Under the pieces are notes generated by a model. It was not told the DNA's origin. It was given only the letters and a program-made list of their open reading frames with translations, and did not search any database. A DNA stretch of 64,000 bases from Dipetalonema caudispina (Eukaryota; Nematoda; Chromadorea; Rhabditida; Onchocercidae). The DNA is taken from assembly GCA_013365325.1 (NCBI GenBank), contig JABVXV010000007.1, forward strand, positions 248,001 to 312,000, in the 5' to 3' direction. The number at the start of each line of letters is the position of its first letter. The first letter of the stretch is position 1. The translations under genes were made by a program, and so were the position numbers. Positions 27,701 through 40,922 of this stretch are shown in pieces.

Positions 27701-28241
27701 TTTTTGTGAATTTTACAAAAATTGCGTATTTTGTGTAATGATTAGCCACCTATATCTTTTCTGATTTTATTTGTAGGTGGAATTTGGCAAGAAAAATGAT
27801 CGGTGAATCATATGGTTTAGTATTTGGCTTGAATTCATTCATTGCATTGTTACTCCAAACATTACTCACCATTATTGTACCTGATCAACATGGACTAAAC
27901 ATGCCTGTTAGGGAACAGGTAACAAAAAATTCACTTTTCCTAGAAAATATGATGAAAGTTTGATTTTGATATTTAAAAAATCAAATTTGCTCACTTAAAG
28001 ATTGTCTACAAATTCGAAATGAAACCGTAGTTTTTTAGCAATCTAGAAATTGTACTTTCAATAAAATGATCTTTATGTCTCATCAAACATGAACTAGTTG
28101 AACAATTGAATAAATTTAACTCATTTGTAGTTTCTGGTATATGCAGGATGTCATGCATTCATTGGAACAATCTTTCTAATCTCACTATGCCATTCGCTTA
28201 TCAAGCGGTGCAGGTCAAGGGCAACATTACAAACTGAATAA
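24754..28241 (+). CDS. SLC19-family vitamin (thiamine/folate-type) transporter
   Basis: Nine exons: 24754-24882, 25102-25220, 25680-25811, 26012-26223, 26346-26503, 26645-26738, 27011-27203, 27777-27918, 28131-28241. All phases match, giving 429 residues. The family hallmark follows the first membrane segment (GEPFIYLYQ...NLTREQLTNEVYPF), then LLTDLTLYKPTMLLEV, a TM segment ending ASEIAFFSYIYS, and RAAVMSGRMISYLLAQ. A central hydrophilic loop near residue 210-250 and five or six further hydrophobic segments (for example LYQVMITIAQWNLARKMIGE, LQTLLTIIVPDQHGLNMPVR) complete the usual 12-TM major-facilitator fold. SLC19 proteins carry thiamine or reduced folates across the plasma membrane; which one here cannot be told. 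The cytoplasmic C-tail after residue 415 is very short compared with vertebrate members. The start was chosen because ATG 24754 opens directly into TM1; the ATG at 24746 is out of frame. It converges on RPF1, 487 nt away. Confidence 0.93.
25031..25096 (+). repeat. direct repeat copy 2 (SLC19 intron 1)
   Basis: Second copy of the 66-bp repeat, ending 5 nt before the acceptor of SLC19 exon 2. The copy spacing is 553 nt. It implies an old local duplication of the intron 1 end into the upstream region, or the reverse. Confidence 0.7.
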
Positions 28242-28692
28242 TCCAAGAAATACGACATGCAACAACATGGATAAGATACTGCATAAGTAACCTGAATTAA
28301 GTGTTTGTGAGACTTAATAATTATCATTTGGTACAAGCGGACAGTAAGTACTGACAAGAAAGAAGACAAAGTCGCTTCCAAAGGAAGAGAGATAATCCCA
28401 TTTCTAGTGTGTGCGCTGCGAAGAAGTGCTTCATTGAAAATGATGCGGATTTCATGTACTTATGAAATGGTACTTCAAAGAGAATTTTAAATGGTTATAC
28501 TACTCAGCTTATAGTAATGTCTTTGGATGTTAGTTCAATTACAGCATATCTAGCTGAAACCTGATCATGCAATGAACTAAGTGCCTTATCGAAACTAATG
28601 ATTCAACAGTTTACTGTATACAACACAGTGCATACTGACCGAGAAGCAATATATATATACATATATAATGTGGGGATCATTATGTTTAGAAA

Positions 28693-28698
28693 TTTATT
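28693..28698 (-). terminator. AATAAA polyadenylation signal for RPF1
   Basis: On the minus strand AATAAA lies about 30 nt after the TGA of RPF1. Confidence 0.5.
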
Positions 28699-28728
28699 TA
28701 TTTGAAAATATAATAATCGCCAAATTTA

Positions 28729-31700
28729 TCACAAAAAGAACCGCCTTCGACTAGATTCCATTTCATGCCTCTGCAAAGTAAACTAATGAAGAAAATAAAA
28801 CATCTTTGCCTTTATCTAATTTGACTTGAAACAATGTTATTCATTTTAATCGATATCTCTGCTTTACCGTCATTTGGATGAAATATAAATAAGAAAAACT
28901 TTACTGCCAACCGAGAATTACGAAGCTTTACAACTTAATATCGAATATTTGACTAACTACATAATGAAGTAAATATTAAGAATGAAGCGATGTGCAAAAC
29001 TAAATAAGCCGTAACTCACCTTCAAGACCCACTCATATTCACCATATCGACTATCAAATGTTCCCTTTTGCAGCCACTTCAACCGTAAAGTGAAACGAGG
29101 CCCAAGTTCGAGTAATGCCGCCTTTTCACCTTCCTTTTTGAACTCATACCTGTTTATAATAGAAAAAATTAGATAACAGTGTTAATAATTTTACTACGTG
29201 TATGAAAAAAACTAGAAATTTGACTTCAAATTTCAAAATAAAAGGGTACTGTTGAATGACTGGGAACAAGATATTCAAGAGAGGATGTAGAGAATGCTCT
29301 TTTAAAAAAAAAAAAAAAGATTGAATGAAAAAGGATTCTGAGAAGGAAGTATTATACTGGTAAGGAAGAAAGAAGCAGAACTCAAATATGTTTTGCAAGC
29401 TGCCGAGAACTGGAGTGAGAAATGCAATGAAATGATCTGAAAGGAACTGGAAATTATATTCGTCACCTAAAATAAAGGTAATACAAAAACCTGTGATGCC
29501 TAAAAAATATATAGTCGCGTTGGTTGTGAAAAGTGACCACTCGTCGCCCAGTATACATGGGCTTTTGCGGAAAGAGACATGCAAACATTCTCGCAATCGT
29601 ATGTCCAAGCCGAGTGTTGAAATTATTCAATACCAATTCTGGATAATGGGTGGTGGACTCGCCTTTTTTCTGTAATATTAAAATAACATTACTCATCAGG
29701 TCTTTCGAACGGAAACATACCTTTTTCGCCGAATTTTTTATTGATTAAGATTGAAAGAGAGAAAGAAAGGTGAAAATTTTTTCTTCAAAAACCAGACAAT
29801 TAAATATATTGTACTACACCTTGCTGTTTATTTTGGATATTAACAAAACCAAAAAAAAGAATAAAACCATCAAGAACCAGGCACTTCAATCAATCCTCAC
29901 CTTGAGATTCTTTGTAAAGGTTAAACTATTAATTTTGAAAAACGCGGTTGGACCATCTGGTAAATGACAGAGAACAACACCATCTGGAAATGATAATAAT
30001 GTTATAGCTTCAAAAGAAAAAAAGCGATTAAGGACATTATGCCAAGGTAAAGCAGTAAACTTTTGGAATTTACAATGGTGAAAAAATTCCGAGCACTACA
30101 ATTAAACCAGTGTATTTTTATGCTAACTGTTTCATCTATCAAATTCAGAACAACGAGATATCTGCGTTTTCGACAACTTATGTGAAGAAATTATATTAAA
30201 TCATTTAATAAGGAAAAAAATCAAAAATTACTTGGAATCTTCCGATCTTCATGCACTACAATCAAATCAGTATATTCTTTGGATTTTGCTTGCTTTACCA
30301 CTTTTTTCAAAGGAATTCCTTTACGAGTGAATATATCAGCATTCGGAATGCATTTTTGTAATTCGTAGCAGAACTTGAATGTATTCTAAAAAAATAAAAA
30401 AGAACAAAGATATGTGGAAATATTTTCAGCAGTCAGCGAACTGAAATTCAAATTGAAATCTTCAGAATTTCTAGGGTAGCATATTATGGTGCTTCAGTGA
30501 AAATGAATGGTATATGATGTAGTGTGCAATTTTTTGTAAGCTAAAAGATATAGATCTCTTTAAGTGGACAGGATATTCTGAAAATTATTGTAAGAGGACT
30601 AACAACTTTCGCATACGGTGAAGTGGTTATAAGAATTTTCGGTGGTACTTCGTCGTTGAAATATGCGCTCATCTCATCATTTGCTTCATCATGTTCAACC
30701 TAAAAGAAAAAAAAAAAAAAACAAAAACAACTTGACAATGAAATTATATCTTCTTAGTCTTTAAGCTCTATAAACATTTAGAATGCAGGAAATTTCGAAA
30801 TTTCAACTACAGCACTGAGCAACAAATTAGTACCAATCGATCATCTTCAGGTACCAATCAATCTTTTTTTTTTCAGCCATTCTTATATTACTTTTTGATA
30901 CTTGAAGCATGCTGTTGTTAGTCATTGCAGGAAAAAAAAAATTCAAAAGCTTCGTCAAATAAAATGGTTGACATCGGTCAATCTTGCGTCTCGAAAAATA
31001 ATTCTAATAAAGTTTCCGCAATGGTTGGAGAACGACAAACTAATCAAAAGGCTACCTTAAAACATAGCATATTTTCTGAAAGATGCAAGTTCTTGTGGTA
31101 ATTCTTATTCTACTCTATTTTACAGTGTTATAGAACTCGTATTAAAACTTGTATACAAAAAACATTAACTAACGAACTTCTTCGTCATCATTTTCTATCA
31201 CGGTAACATCATATTCACGAGTACTTTCAATTGTTCGCGGCTTTTCCTTTGGTACTGCTTCTTCACCAAGTTTTTTGCGTAATTTCAAACGCATCTTCTG
31301 TCGTTCACGTTTTGCCTAAATTGAAGAGAAATCTTTGAGAAATAAGAAGGGAACGATACCAATCTGCTAAGACAAGCCCTTCTAATCAATTTACTGCAAG
31401 AAAATCAATAAGCGGATCTCTTTTGAAGAAATAAATGTTGGTAAGTGGTAGAAAAAACATTAGACCCGGAACTTTTGGTAAGTCCAACACAATCGCAGAA
31501 AGAAATATTAAAAAACTTCATGTAACAAACGATATCTCAATACTTTTTACAAATATTCGATGAATCCTTCTTAAATCATTTCACAAGTTAAAGCCTTTTA
31601 TCAAGGAAAGTAAGTGCATCTGTCTCCAGCCTTTTCAGTCCAACATGTATTAACAAATGAGGTCCTATGCGTGGCATACGCACAAAAAAGATGATATCTA

Positions 31701-31956
31701 AGTGTTCGGTAACTGATCACCTATTCCTTCATACAAACATACGGTTTTACACATTTAAGAAACAACTTACAGAAGCTTTTTCCAAACGTAATTTTTTGCT
31801 ACGTTCATTTTTGGCTGAATTGGGAATTGTCTTATACAGACGGTTCAGATTTTGGTCTAAAGGTATGCCTGATGATGTAGCGGATGCTGTTGATGCTTTA
31901 CTAATTCCCTGACCGTCTTCTTCATTCTTCAGTGCTTCTCCAGACGAACGCTTCAT
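28729..31956 (-). CDS. RPF1: ribosome production factor 1 (Brix-domain protein)
   Basis: Eight exons on the minus strand: 31956-31771, 31315-31178, 30699-30607, 30385-30232, 29983-29901, 29669-29491, 29149-29020, 28770-28729. All phases fit, giving 334 residues, against about 349 in human RPF1. A charged, low-complexity N-terminal region (residues 1-120, Lys/Arg/Glu-rich with [19 protein letters not shown]) precedes the Brix domain, which starts at [13 protein letters not shown] near residue 126. Diagnostic blocks are [95 protein letters not shown] and [13 protein letters not shown], ending SSRRRFFL. The Brix fold binds pre-rRNA; RPF1 acts in the nucleolus in early 60S subunit assembly. The start ATG lies 3 nt after a TTTTAG acceptor. 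Confidence 0.97.
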
Positions 31957-31958
31957 AG

Positions 31959-31970
31959 CCTAAAAGTAAA
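31959..31970 (-). promoter_or_regulatory. putative trans-splice acceptor of RPF1
   Basis: On the minus strand ACTTTTAG (AG at 31961-31960) lies 3 nt before the RPF1 start codon, too close for a normal 5' UTR intron to be needed. Consistent with spliced-leader addition. Confidence 0.5.
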
Positions 31971-31971
31971 T

Positions 31972-32764
31972 TAAATCCATTTCTAAACACGAAATACTTG
32001 TGGAAAAACATAGAAGAAAACGTAAGCAGGAAAATTTTATGTTACAGCAATTCGATTCAGAAAAAGAAATGTCCGAAACAGAAAACAATATAAAGGAAAG
32101 CTGAGGAATTCGAGTCCTCAGGAAAATTTCAGCTTGCCATTTACAAAAGCCTATTTCTCAGTGATAATTTCTAAACAGAGTTCATGAGGTCAGAAAATGA
32201 CCGAACCACATAAAACTTCCTGGCACTCTTCCTCCCGCCCATCTTGCTTGATTGTGTAACGTCAAAGTGATAAACAACAAATGCTACGGCTAAGGGTGAT
32301 GGGAACAGAAAAAGAACGAAAGACTATGGGAGAAATGATGCAAACCATTCGGTAGTAAACAAATTTGACTGTATGTCACTCAATGAAAATTGAGGTTCCA
32401 GCGAACAAAATTTGTTTGTACTGTCAAGATTGGAAAGGATTTCGTATATGCTTTTTCATGTAAATTTTAACTTGAAAGATGCAATTACTATTTTTTTTGC
32501 ACTGATTTTGAGCAAGGAATGTATTGTAGTGAACATTCTAATTTACATTTTATTTAAAATTTTCTTATCAGTATAAAATAAAACATTAAAAGGTATTCAT
32601 TCATTAGTATTTGTAATATTTGGAAATGTTCACATACAGTGTCTACAGTGAAATTTCTTTATGAAAACCGCGAATTCTTGAAATTTGATTTGGTATGCGT
32701 TACTTCTGGGAAGTGAACTTTCAGAGATATCATATATCTGATCATTTCTCTGAGGTAATGTCTG
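31972..32764. other. divergent intergenic region
   Basis: About 0.8 kb between the start codons of RPF1 (minus) and the first TTBK-like kinase (plus). It must carry both promoters. No exon or clear TATA element was identified in it. Confidence 0.5.
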
Positions 32765-32775
32765 CCTTCTTCCAG
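32765..32775 (+). promoter_or_regulatory. putative trans-splice acceptor of kinase 1
   Basis: CTTCTTCCAG ends at 32775, 3 nt before the proposed start ATG of kinase 1. Pyrimidine-rich tract plus AG with no upstream coding exon required. Confidence 0.45.
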
Positions 32776-32778
32776 GAA

Positions 32779-35003
32779 ATGGCTAACAAAAAACTCAGTG
32801 AAAAATTACCACAACCTGGTGAATTCATTATCACTAAGAAAGCAGAATATGAGGTGACAGCTGAAGTCTACCTTATAAAATGGGACATTTCAAAATTATC
32901 ATCCCATAATAATTTAACCCGTAGTCACATTCAACACACTAATGAAATTAATTTCTTTCATCTTTAATTTTTGGAAGGTAATTCAATTAGTTTTGTTAGT
33001 TCAGTCAATAAAATTGTTGGGAAAAGGTGGCTTTGGAGCGGTATATGAAGTAAAACGCATGTCTGATTCTGCTGCTTTTGCGATGAAATGTGAACTGATG
33101 GATGTTAAAAAACGAGTAATATTTTCTGATATGATTTAAATTAACTGGTTTATCTAATAACTGCTTCAAATTTACTGGAAATGCTGTTACTCAATAAATT
33201 GTAAGGTAATAAATGAGCCAATTCTCCAGTGCAAAGTGATTTCCATAGGTATTATTAATGGACTGCACAGTTTTACGTGGTGCACAATCACTTGGAAGCA
33301 AACATTTTTGTGAGATTATCGATCGTGGAAAACAACCTGAACGTTTCAGATTTATTATCATGAAACTGGTAAATTTCAGTTTTAGAGGCTATCAAGTTTT
33401 ATAGATTATCATCCATGTTTGAAATTTGGAAAGCTCTAATTCCGCGATTGAATTAATGAAAGTGTGGATTTAATGCAGACAAAATAAATTTTACATCAGC
33501 AATTCATCTTCCTAAAATTTGAGGAAGTTTCAAATTTAATTCTTTTATGCAACAAATTTTGGTTAAAAACTGAATTTAATTCGAAATTGAAGAAAACATC
33601 AGATCTTTTTATGAATAACACTGTCAGGTTGGTCGAAATTTATGGGATCTAAGAGTAGAACGACCAGAACAACGTTTTACATTAAATACAGCCCTGAAAG
33701 CAGCTGAACAATGTTTGGAATCAATTGAGCATTTACATACCGTTGGATTTTTACATCGAGACATTAAACCAGGCAATTTTGCGATTGGACGACCAGAAGC
33801 CAACGAACATCATACCATTTTTATGCTTGATTTTGGATTGTGTAGGCAATTCAGGTGATGTTTATTGGAAAGAAGTGGCATTCTGAATTTTCAACACTGT
33901 CGTTTCTTCTTCTGTCTTCAGTTCTATCTCCATGATTAAGTAGTCAAGAGATAGAACACGATTGTTAGTGTTCGCAAGAATCTAAAAATTTGGCTACATC
34001 ATCATTGGACACACTGCATTTAGTGATTGAACAGCCTTGATCTAATTCCAACAGTGATTTTTTCTAACAGGATCATATATTATAGTTCGGGAAACAAAGA
34101 TTTACGGTTGCCTCGTGTTTCTGCTCCTTTTCGTGGTACTACTCGTTATGCATCAATTGCTGCACTGCGACAAATGGAACAGTCTCGAAAAGATGATGTC
34201 GAATCATGGCTTTATATTACAGTTGAATGGACTGCTGGTTCTTTGCCATGGAGAAAACTGAAGGTTTAAGATTTAAATCGAGATAGTAACTCATCTTTTT
34301 GAGAGGAATTATAAGCGGAATATATATTACGAGAGGAAGCGGGAAATGAAAGAAGTTGACAGTTGACGAATTACTGATTGGTAAGTGCCATGGCAAGAGG
34401 TTTGATATCAGCAGAAGTGATAGGAGAAGATTTCAAGATCATTCTGTAAATCCTAATTTCAGGGGCCTGATAAAGAAGAAGTACTACAATGGAAGGAAGA
34501 GGTACGTGAAGGTGAAGCAATGGATGATTTCTTTAAACAATGTCCCAGACGCGAATATTCGACAATAATGAAATATATTGATTCATTGGAATACGAAAGT
34601 ATACCAGATTATGATCATATTTATTACTGTATACAGCATGCTGCTAAGGTACCATTCCCACTCTCTTAACTTTCGGTTAAAATGAATAGAAATTGAAATT
34701 GAGTCAGCTTAATTTGAATTATGGTTCACCATTGAAAGTTCAATGTTTATTTTGAGTTTTTAGATACAGGTTTCAATTATTGCTAGTTTTGAAAGAGAAA
34801 TAATAAAATTCGAAAATTTATATCCAAGTGACTAATAAATATTTTCTCTTCTTTCGGCAAATCACATAGCAGCAGATGATCCACTTGACTGGGATCCGGA
34901 CCATAAATATCATGGACCGACTATAAATCTTAATGAAAGGAAAAGTAAACAAGCAAAAGATCGACGACGTCTGTTCACAGCAAGAACACAACGTTCTGCT
35001 TGA
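32779..35003 (+). CDS. CK1-group Ser/Thr kinase, tau-tubulin-kinase-like (copy 1)
   Basis: Exons 32779-32853, 33005-33115, 33249-33368, 33628-33854, 34071-34263, 34463-34648 and 34870-35003. All phases match except the last junction, which lacks one base; a 22-nt microexon at 34764-34785 between TTTTAG and GT would restore it. The product is about 330 residues. Kinase landmarks: LGKGGFGAVYEV (Gly loop, residue 30), FAMKCE (ATP lysine), FLHRDIKPGNFAIGRPE (catalytic loop), MLDFGLCRQ (metal-binding Asp) and FRGTTRYASIAALRQMEQSR, then KDDVESWLY, the CK1-type replacement of the usual APE segment. The helix C glutamate of the family appears as Asp (LLMDCTVLRG). The C-terminal tail is basic and short. 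CK1 and TTBK kinases phosphorylate Ser/Thr; nematodes have many copies, often male- or germline-expressed, but substrate is unknown here. It is divergent from RPF1. Confidence 0.9.
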
Positions 35004-36246
35004 TTTTTGCATCTTAGTTGTGGATTAAGCATGAATTATTGATAAACATTTTGTCAGAATGTCTGTTTTTCCGTCAAAACTCTTCTGAAGATCCAAAAAA
35101 TTTCGAGTAAAAACTTTAACCACAAGATAAATCTAAAATTTTCCCTGCAATTCCATTCAATCCACTAAAATTAACTTGATTATTAAATTTCGGAAATGCT
35201 GTTTGATTCGCAAGAACCGGTTTGCCATTGCTGTAGAATTTCGTTGCAGTCAGTCTCTTTAAGACAGAAGATTCATAGCTAACTTCTGCAGCCAAATGAC
35301 CACTTTCAACCTTCTTTCAGCTTAAATACGAATACTGTACCTGTGTATCGAATGATTGGAATCTGACCATATTTAAGTTCATAACTGTAATTTCAGTAAT
35401 TTGTTCCGCAGCAAGAGTTAACATCTAAATTGTTCTTGTCGTCTTAAAAGAAGTGAGAGCTTCAATAATTGCTAGTTTTATTAAGTTAAAACTTATTATC
35501 CTCTTTTCTCTCGTTTTGTTTTTCTATATTTTCTAGGGATGATTAAAAAGGTCGTGAGCATTTATTTATAAGAATCTCATAACAGAATGTTCACAGGTTC
35601 AAAGAATGAATTAGCATTATCAATCACAAGCAATCGAATGAGATCATCAAAAATATATACAAAGTCGCAGATCTGTTATTACTGAATATTAAATTTTTAG
35701 TTTATTAGCAATATTTTATATCTGTTATTCGTCCTCGAAAAAAGCTTGTTTTTGATAGAAATGTATGCAAGATTAATTGGTAATCGTAGCTTAGCTTCAC
35801 ACTATTTTTCTGGATAGATCTGAGATACAAATAAATGCAACGAGGAAGATTTTAATTAGTTATAGATGAAGATTTACAAAATATTTGACCATCATTCAAA
35901 ATTTTAAATTCATGAGCAAAATTGGCCAAAAAATTTTTACCTGTGAGCTGATTATTAAATGGAATTACTGAAGAGCGCTTAGAATTTCAAGTAGGATTAT
36001 GAGGAAATTGTTTTCCAAGCAAAAAAAAAAAAGCGAATTTCCTCGGTATCAGAAAGAATTGTCCAAAATGTTCCTGGCTTTAGTTATTTGTCATAAAAAA
36101 TAAGACGCATTGATATACCATGGTGATTATATTGCTTAGCATGATAAAGCATGGCAATATTGATTAGATCACCGGTAAAAAAAAAGCTCGTTCGTGATAC
36201 AGATCTTTCATTATGGTACAAAATTTCTACATACAGCTTAGTCAAC
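35004..36246. other. intergenic region between convergent genes
   Basis: About 1.2 kb between the stop of kinase 1 (plus) and the stop of the BPI-like gene (minus). AT-rich, with no exon supported. Confidence 0.55.
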
Positions 36247-39200
36247 TCAGCTGAAAAAACTGAACTGATAAAAGAGTTCCGGATTCCATTGTAAACCAGT
36301 AGCAATCACAAGTGTACCATTCCGGAAAGTTGCTGTACAATACACCGCTTTATATAATGTACTTGTTGTTCTTGTCAGTGAACATTGCTGCGTTAATAAT
36401 TTCTAAAAAAGTTATGAACATTATACATTTACGGTAAAAATCTGAATTTGACAAAAGATTGATATAAAGTGAGAAAAAAAAAAGAGAAATTGTTAAGTAA
36501 TAAATGTAAAAATTTAAAAAGTCAATTTTTATTGAAATTATTTTCCATAATGTAGTTGGAAGTCTAATAAAATTTACGTGATCAATTAATGACATGATAT
36601 CTTTAATGATAATTAATATAGTGTTGCAGCACTATGTCTCATTTTTAATTTTTCTGAGCAGTTATATATGTATATCCCATTAAAAGTTTTTTTTTATCAT
36701 CAATAACAAATACATTACTCTTAAAGAATTAAATATTAAAAATTAACCTCCAAGAGTTTTTTCCTTTGAGAAATTAATCGCAACAGGTGTTCACCATAGT
36801 TTGAAATCATTTCAACATATGGTGTTATGTTGCTTATCATTAAATTAACCACTTGCAATGATGTATTCATATTCTGTATTGGCTCATACTGAAATGGAAC
36901 ACTTATTTTACTCTTTTTATGACCTAACATAAGGAAGTATTGCATTCAATCATTGAAGTATTCTAACGCAATAAGTAATCATAGGCTTAAAATCTGAACT
37001 TTGATAAGGAGTTTTTTCACTCGTCTCTGAGAAAGATTTGGTTGACAAACTCTGAAAATTGTTTGAAGAGAGTTACATGTGATAATTATTTTATTAAGTC
37101 GCACCGTGCGTTGCGTGAAACACGACAAAGTGGTTGTTATTAATAATGAACTAGTCTAAGAATACATTGTACTAGAAAATAAATGATTTGTACTCTTTCA
37201 GTAAGATGCTCATTCAGATATTCGTTGCTGACATGTATCGTTGCAAGCCATTCGAATTCTAATACTTTTACATCCATATCTTCCTGTTTGTAAGTTACAA
37301 AACTTGTTAAGTGCAAATCAATCAGTGCAAAGCCATCTCGAATTGATGCAACTAGTGGCGAGCGTATTTTGATGATCATACGACCTGAATTAGAAACTTT
37401 ATCAAATCTTAGATTTAGCTAATAGTTTGTGATTGCTACATTGCCTAAGTAATTACATTGTTAAAATATTTTCTTTTTAGTAAGTTTCAATTTGTTAATA
37501 GGTCTGTAACAGGTAGCAATCCGAGTTAATAATTGGAATACTCATTAACTCTCATTTTTATGCTACTGACATAGCCGATTCGGGAACAAAAGATTTAATT
37601 CTCAGTGAGGAGATAATTTTGAGAACTGAAGATAACTTACAAAGGAACGCACCTGAATTGGGAATATACAATTCTGTATCCTGTAGCAAATCGCCCATAC
37701 ATTCTTCGTCTTCAGAACATTTTAGTCTCAGCATTTTCTGGAATTCTGGATCTGCGTGTAATTGCAACGCTGTATCTCCAAACGTTGCAAGCTGCTTCAG
37801 GAATATATTTAGTACCGATTCTGAGACATACAAATAAACCATTTCCTCTTTATCGTCGGGCGATTTCTAAAAGTTTTTGGTTAATTTTTCTAAAGACAAA
37901 TGGAAAGCAGAAAAAAGCGATGTGGCGAAAACTAATTAATACACTAAATAATTGTCATAGTTAAAAAACTGCGATGAGTTCAATCGAGTTTCTAGCATTT
38001 AATTCTAAGTTTGATAGACCAATTAATTTGTGATGTAAGCTATTTTATATAATCATCTTTCTTCTTCAAAAGTTTGTAAAATGATCAAACCATTAGATTC
38101 GCTCCACTTTCTAATTTCTTCACTGCTGGAGTACCAAGAAGTGGGAAATCGAAATAGTCCTCAGTTAGGGTAATATCGTTGCTTATTGTAGTATCAATGA
38201 GAAGATGGGTAACAGTATCATTAATCTAAAAAAAGTCCATGAAATTTTTGCTAAAACAGCGAGGAGTTTCACAAAGTTTCTGAGAGAACAGCAATGTGAC
38301 ACTGCCGAAATAAGCGAAGAAGATTCAGAGCCTATTTCGAGATTACGTAGTATCTATCTCAACACAGAAGATAATGATTCGAGAATTTCTTATTAAAATA
38401 AGAGTGTTATTATGATAACATGGATCGAATCTGCCACAGTTCATTTTGCATATACGATGATTTAAAAAAATATATCGCTTACTTTAATTTCAACGACCGG
38501 TGAGCGTATCAACTTATTCAATCGCTCTTCAAATTTGTTTGCAAAAGCTTCCAGAGCTTCACAGATAACGACCGATACAGTTTCATCCAATTCTACTCGT
38601 AAACCTTGATCAACCAATTCATGTAATTTTGGTGTCAATTTAATGTCAATTGATCGTACTTCTGCACCACAAACTATATCTTCCAGCTAAAAGATTTAAA
38701 TTCAGGCAAAATTATGATCGACTGCAATTGAAATTGGTGCATAATTGAGTGCTAGTAAGTTCCCTTTCGGTTTCGAATTTAACAGGCCAAATTTTTTATT
38801 ACTCCAAAACAGGCCTTCCATGGATATCATTCAGCAAACGATTGCAGATCCGAAAGTTAAAATTCGCTGATTGTCTTCAAATGTACTTACCAATAATTTT
38901 CCAGCAAATGTTGTAGCAACTTTAAGTTTTAAATTAATTACGAAATTGCTCATATTTGCTTCCAAATGTCCCTCGCGAATGGTTCGATACACTGCTCGAT
39001 AAGAGCTTAACAGTTGTGCTGAGCCTCCATGTAATATTATCTCCATGGTATTATTGCATTGCACCTAAAATTTTACTATTAAGAAATGCGTAACAGAGTA
39101 GAGTAATTTCTATGGAAAATTTGAAATAGAATTTAAAATTTCATTCCGAACAAGGGAAAAAAAATGCTCTTCTATTGTATAATGAAACAACTATTTTCAA

Positions 39201-40284
39201 ATCAATAAATCAAAACTTGCAGAAGTAACAGTAAGTTTGTGTTTGTGGGAAGTGTCATAAGTAATTGAACTGATTCTGAATAATTTTTTTATTTAATACC
39301 GGGACTACTTCACTTTCGTTATCATATCAATAGCTCATTTATCTCCACCGTTCAACATTCTCATTGAATATGTTTGATAGTGATGAAAAATTCTTCAGGA
39401 TTTTTTTCATGTAATTAAAAATCTAAACCAAACCTTGTAACTGAATCTCGGAAGTGTTATATTGTGTATTCGTGGCGTAAGGATTGATACGTTTAATTTC
39501 ATTAAAGTACGTGAAAATTCTGGTAATTCTTTGTTTTCTAATTCCTTTTGAAACATCTGTTTCAGTTCCTGGAAAGTAACTGTTAAATGTTGAAAATTTT
39601 TCGCATGTTATTATTGTTGTTTGATATCACATGTAAAAAGGATATGGTAGAAGAAAATATTAAAACAGATGCTTTTTTGAGTTATCTCTTCATTTTACAA
39701 TATCTTACCATTGCCCAATAATTGATCATTCGTGGTGTTATTCGTACCAACATTCCAACGTTTTTTTTAAAATCGTTATCAAACTTGGCATTACTTTCAT
39801 GACCAGGTTTTGTAAATAAATTTGTGACACTTTTCGATTGGCTAACTTCTGGATCCTGTTGCCTTCCTTCCTCTTCCTGGGTTAATTCCTGAGAATTTAA
39901 ATTAACTGACGTCGGATATGTTTAATAGATGAGAAAGAGTTTTTGAAACGAAAATGCGGCTTTTTTACCTGTTTATCTTCTACTTGGATATCATCTATTT
40001 TCACTTCTTTTATGTATAAATTGAAAAAAAAAATTTTAGCCGAAAAATTATTTTCTTACATCAAAGTTAACAAAGAATTTGGAAAGAGCCTATAGCTTAC
40101 ATAGATTAATTTAATTATAACTTACTTCTGGAGTAGTTATCTCATAATTTTTTCTAGTTGTAAGCGCCAAATCTGGTACATATTCCAAGGTTAATCCAAC
40201 CGCATAGATCGGTAGTATCAGAAGTATGAAATAAAATGTAGACGATAAACCAATTGTAACTCTGATATACGGTAGCGATGGCAT
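36247..40284 (-). CDS. secreted BPI/LBP/CETP-like lipid-binding protein
   Basis: Eleven exons on the minus strand: 40284-40122, 40006-39969, 39888-39709, 39568-39434, 39064-38891, 38686-38483, 38225-38091, 37866-37653, 37384-37194, 36912-36748, 36402-36247. Joined length is about 584 residues. It starts with a hydrophobic signal region (residues 8-29, STFYFILLILPIYAVG), then an acidic stretch, then the first barrel with GMLVRITPRMINYWAM, NVSILTPRIHNITLPRF and FVINLKLKVATTFAGKL. Cysteines in VQCNN and IVCGAEV could form the single conserved disulfide of the family. A long helical linker (LHELVDQGLRVELDETVSVV) leads into the second half with YVSESVLNIFLKQLATFG, KIRSPLVASI and a late segment GTLVIATGLQW. 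Such proteins bind lipids or lipopolysaccharide outside cells. Assignment rests on fold-like pattern rather than close identity. Junction 1-2 (donor 40126 or 40122) and the acceptor of exon 10 are uncertain, and the last exon is the least sure. Confidence 0.75.
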
Positions 40285-40890
40285 AATCAAAAATTAATTT
40301 TGCATTTAAAGTATGCAATAATTTTGAGCTGCAAAAAACAATGATAAGTTGGGAATAGTATTAAAATGTCACAGAGTAATAGTATTCCAAAAAAAAAAAA
40401 AAAAAAGTACCCATTAACCTCATGTAACCGAGATTTTTCCCGGAAGTACCAATATAAGAAGGGATGAATTTCTTCGTAAAGATGCTTCGGGTTTTTCAAC
40501 AATGAGGTAGCGAAAAGGGGCGGAGATGGAAACAATGCCATTTATATTTCTTTGAAGAAAATTGACAATTTTCGCATCTTCTTATCGTCGTTCTTAAAAC
40601 ACCGGAAATGGTTGATTAGTGACAAAGTTAGAGGAGTTAAACATGATTTGATTTTTAGTGAACCACAAACATTTCCTCCCCTCTTTCCCTATGCCAATAT
40701 ATATACATATATATATATACATAGAAGTGACAGACGAACATACACTCCAAAAAGTAGTTACTTTTTATTAAATCGGTCATTTGTCACCATCTTAAAGGGT
40801 TGACAGAAAACGGTTGCAAAATTTACACAGTTGCCTATAAAAAAGCACATCGACAGTTCGCGGTGGTTCCCCGGAAATGAAAATTTTCAC

Positions 40891-40922
<32 letters not shown>

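Noticed and set aside
34649..34869. Donor TACT/GTATAC in kinase 1 exon 6 as a simple fix for the phase mismatch.
   Set aside because: It would delete the CIQHAAK segment that aligns with LMRNAIR in kinase 2, so a missed microexon is more likely.
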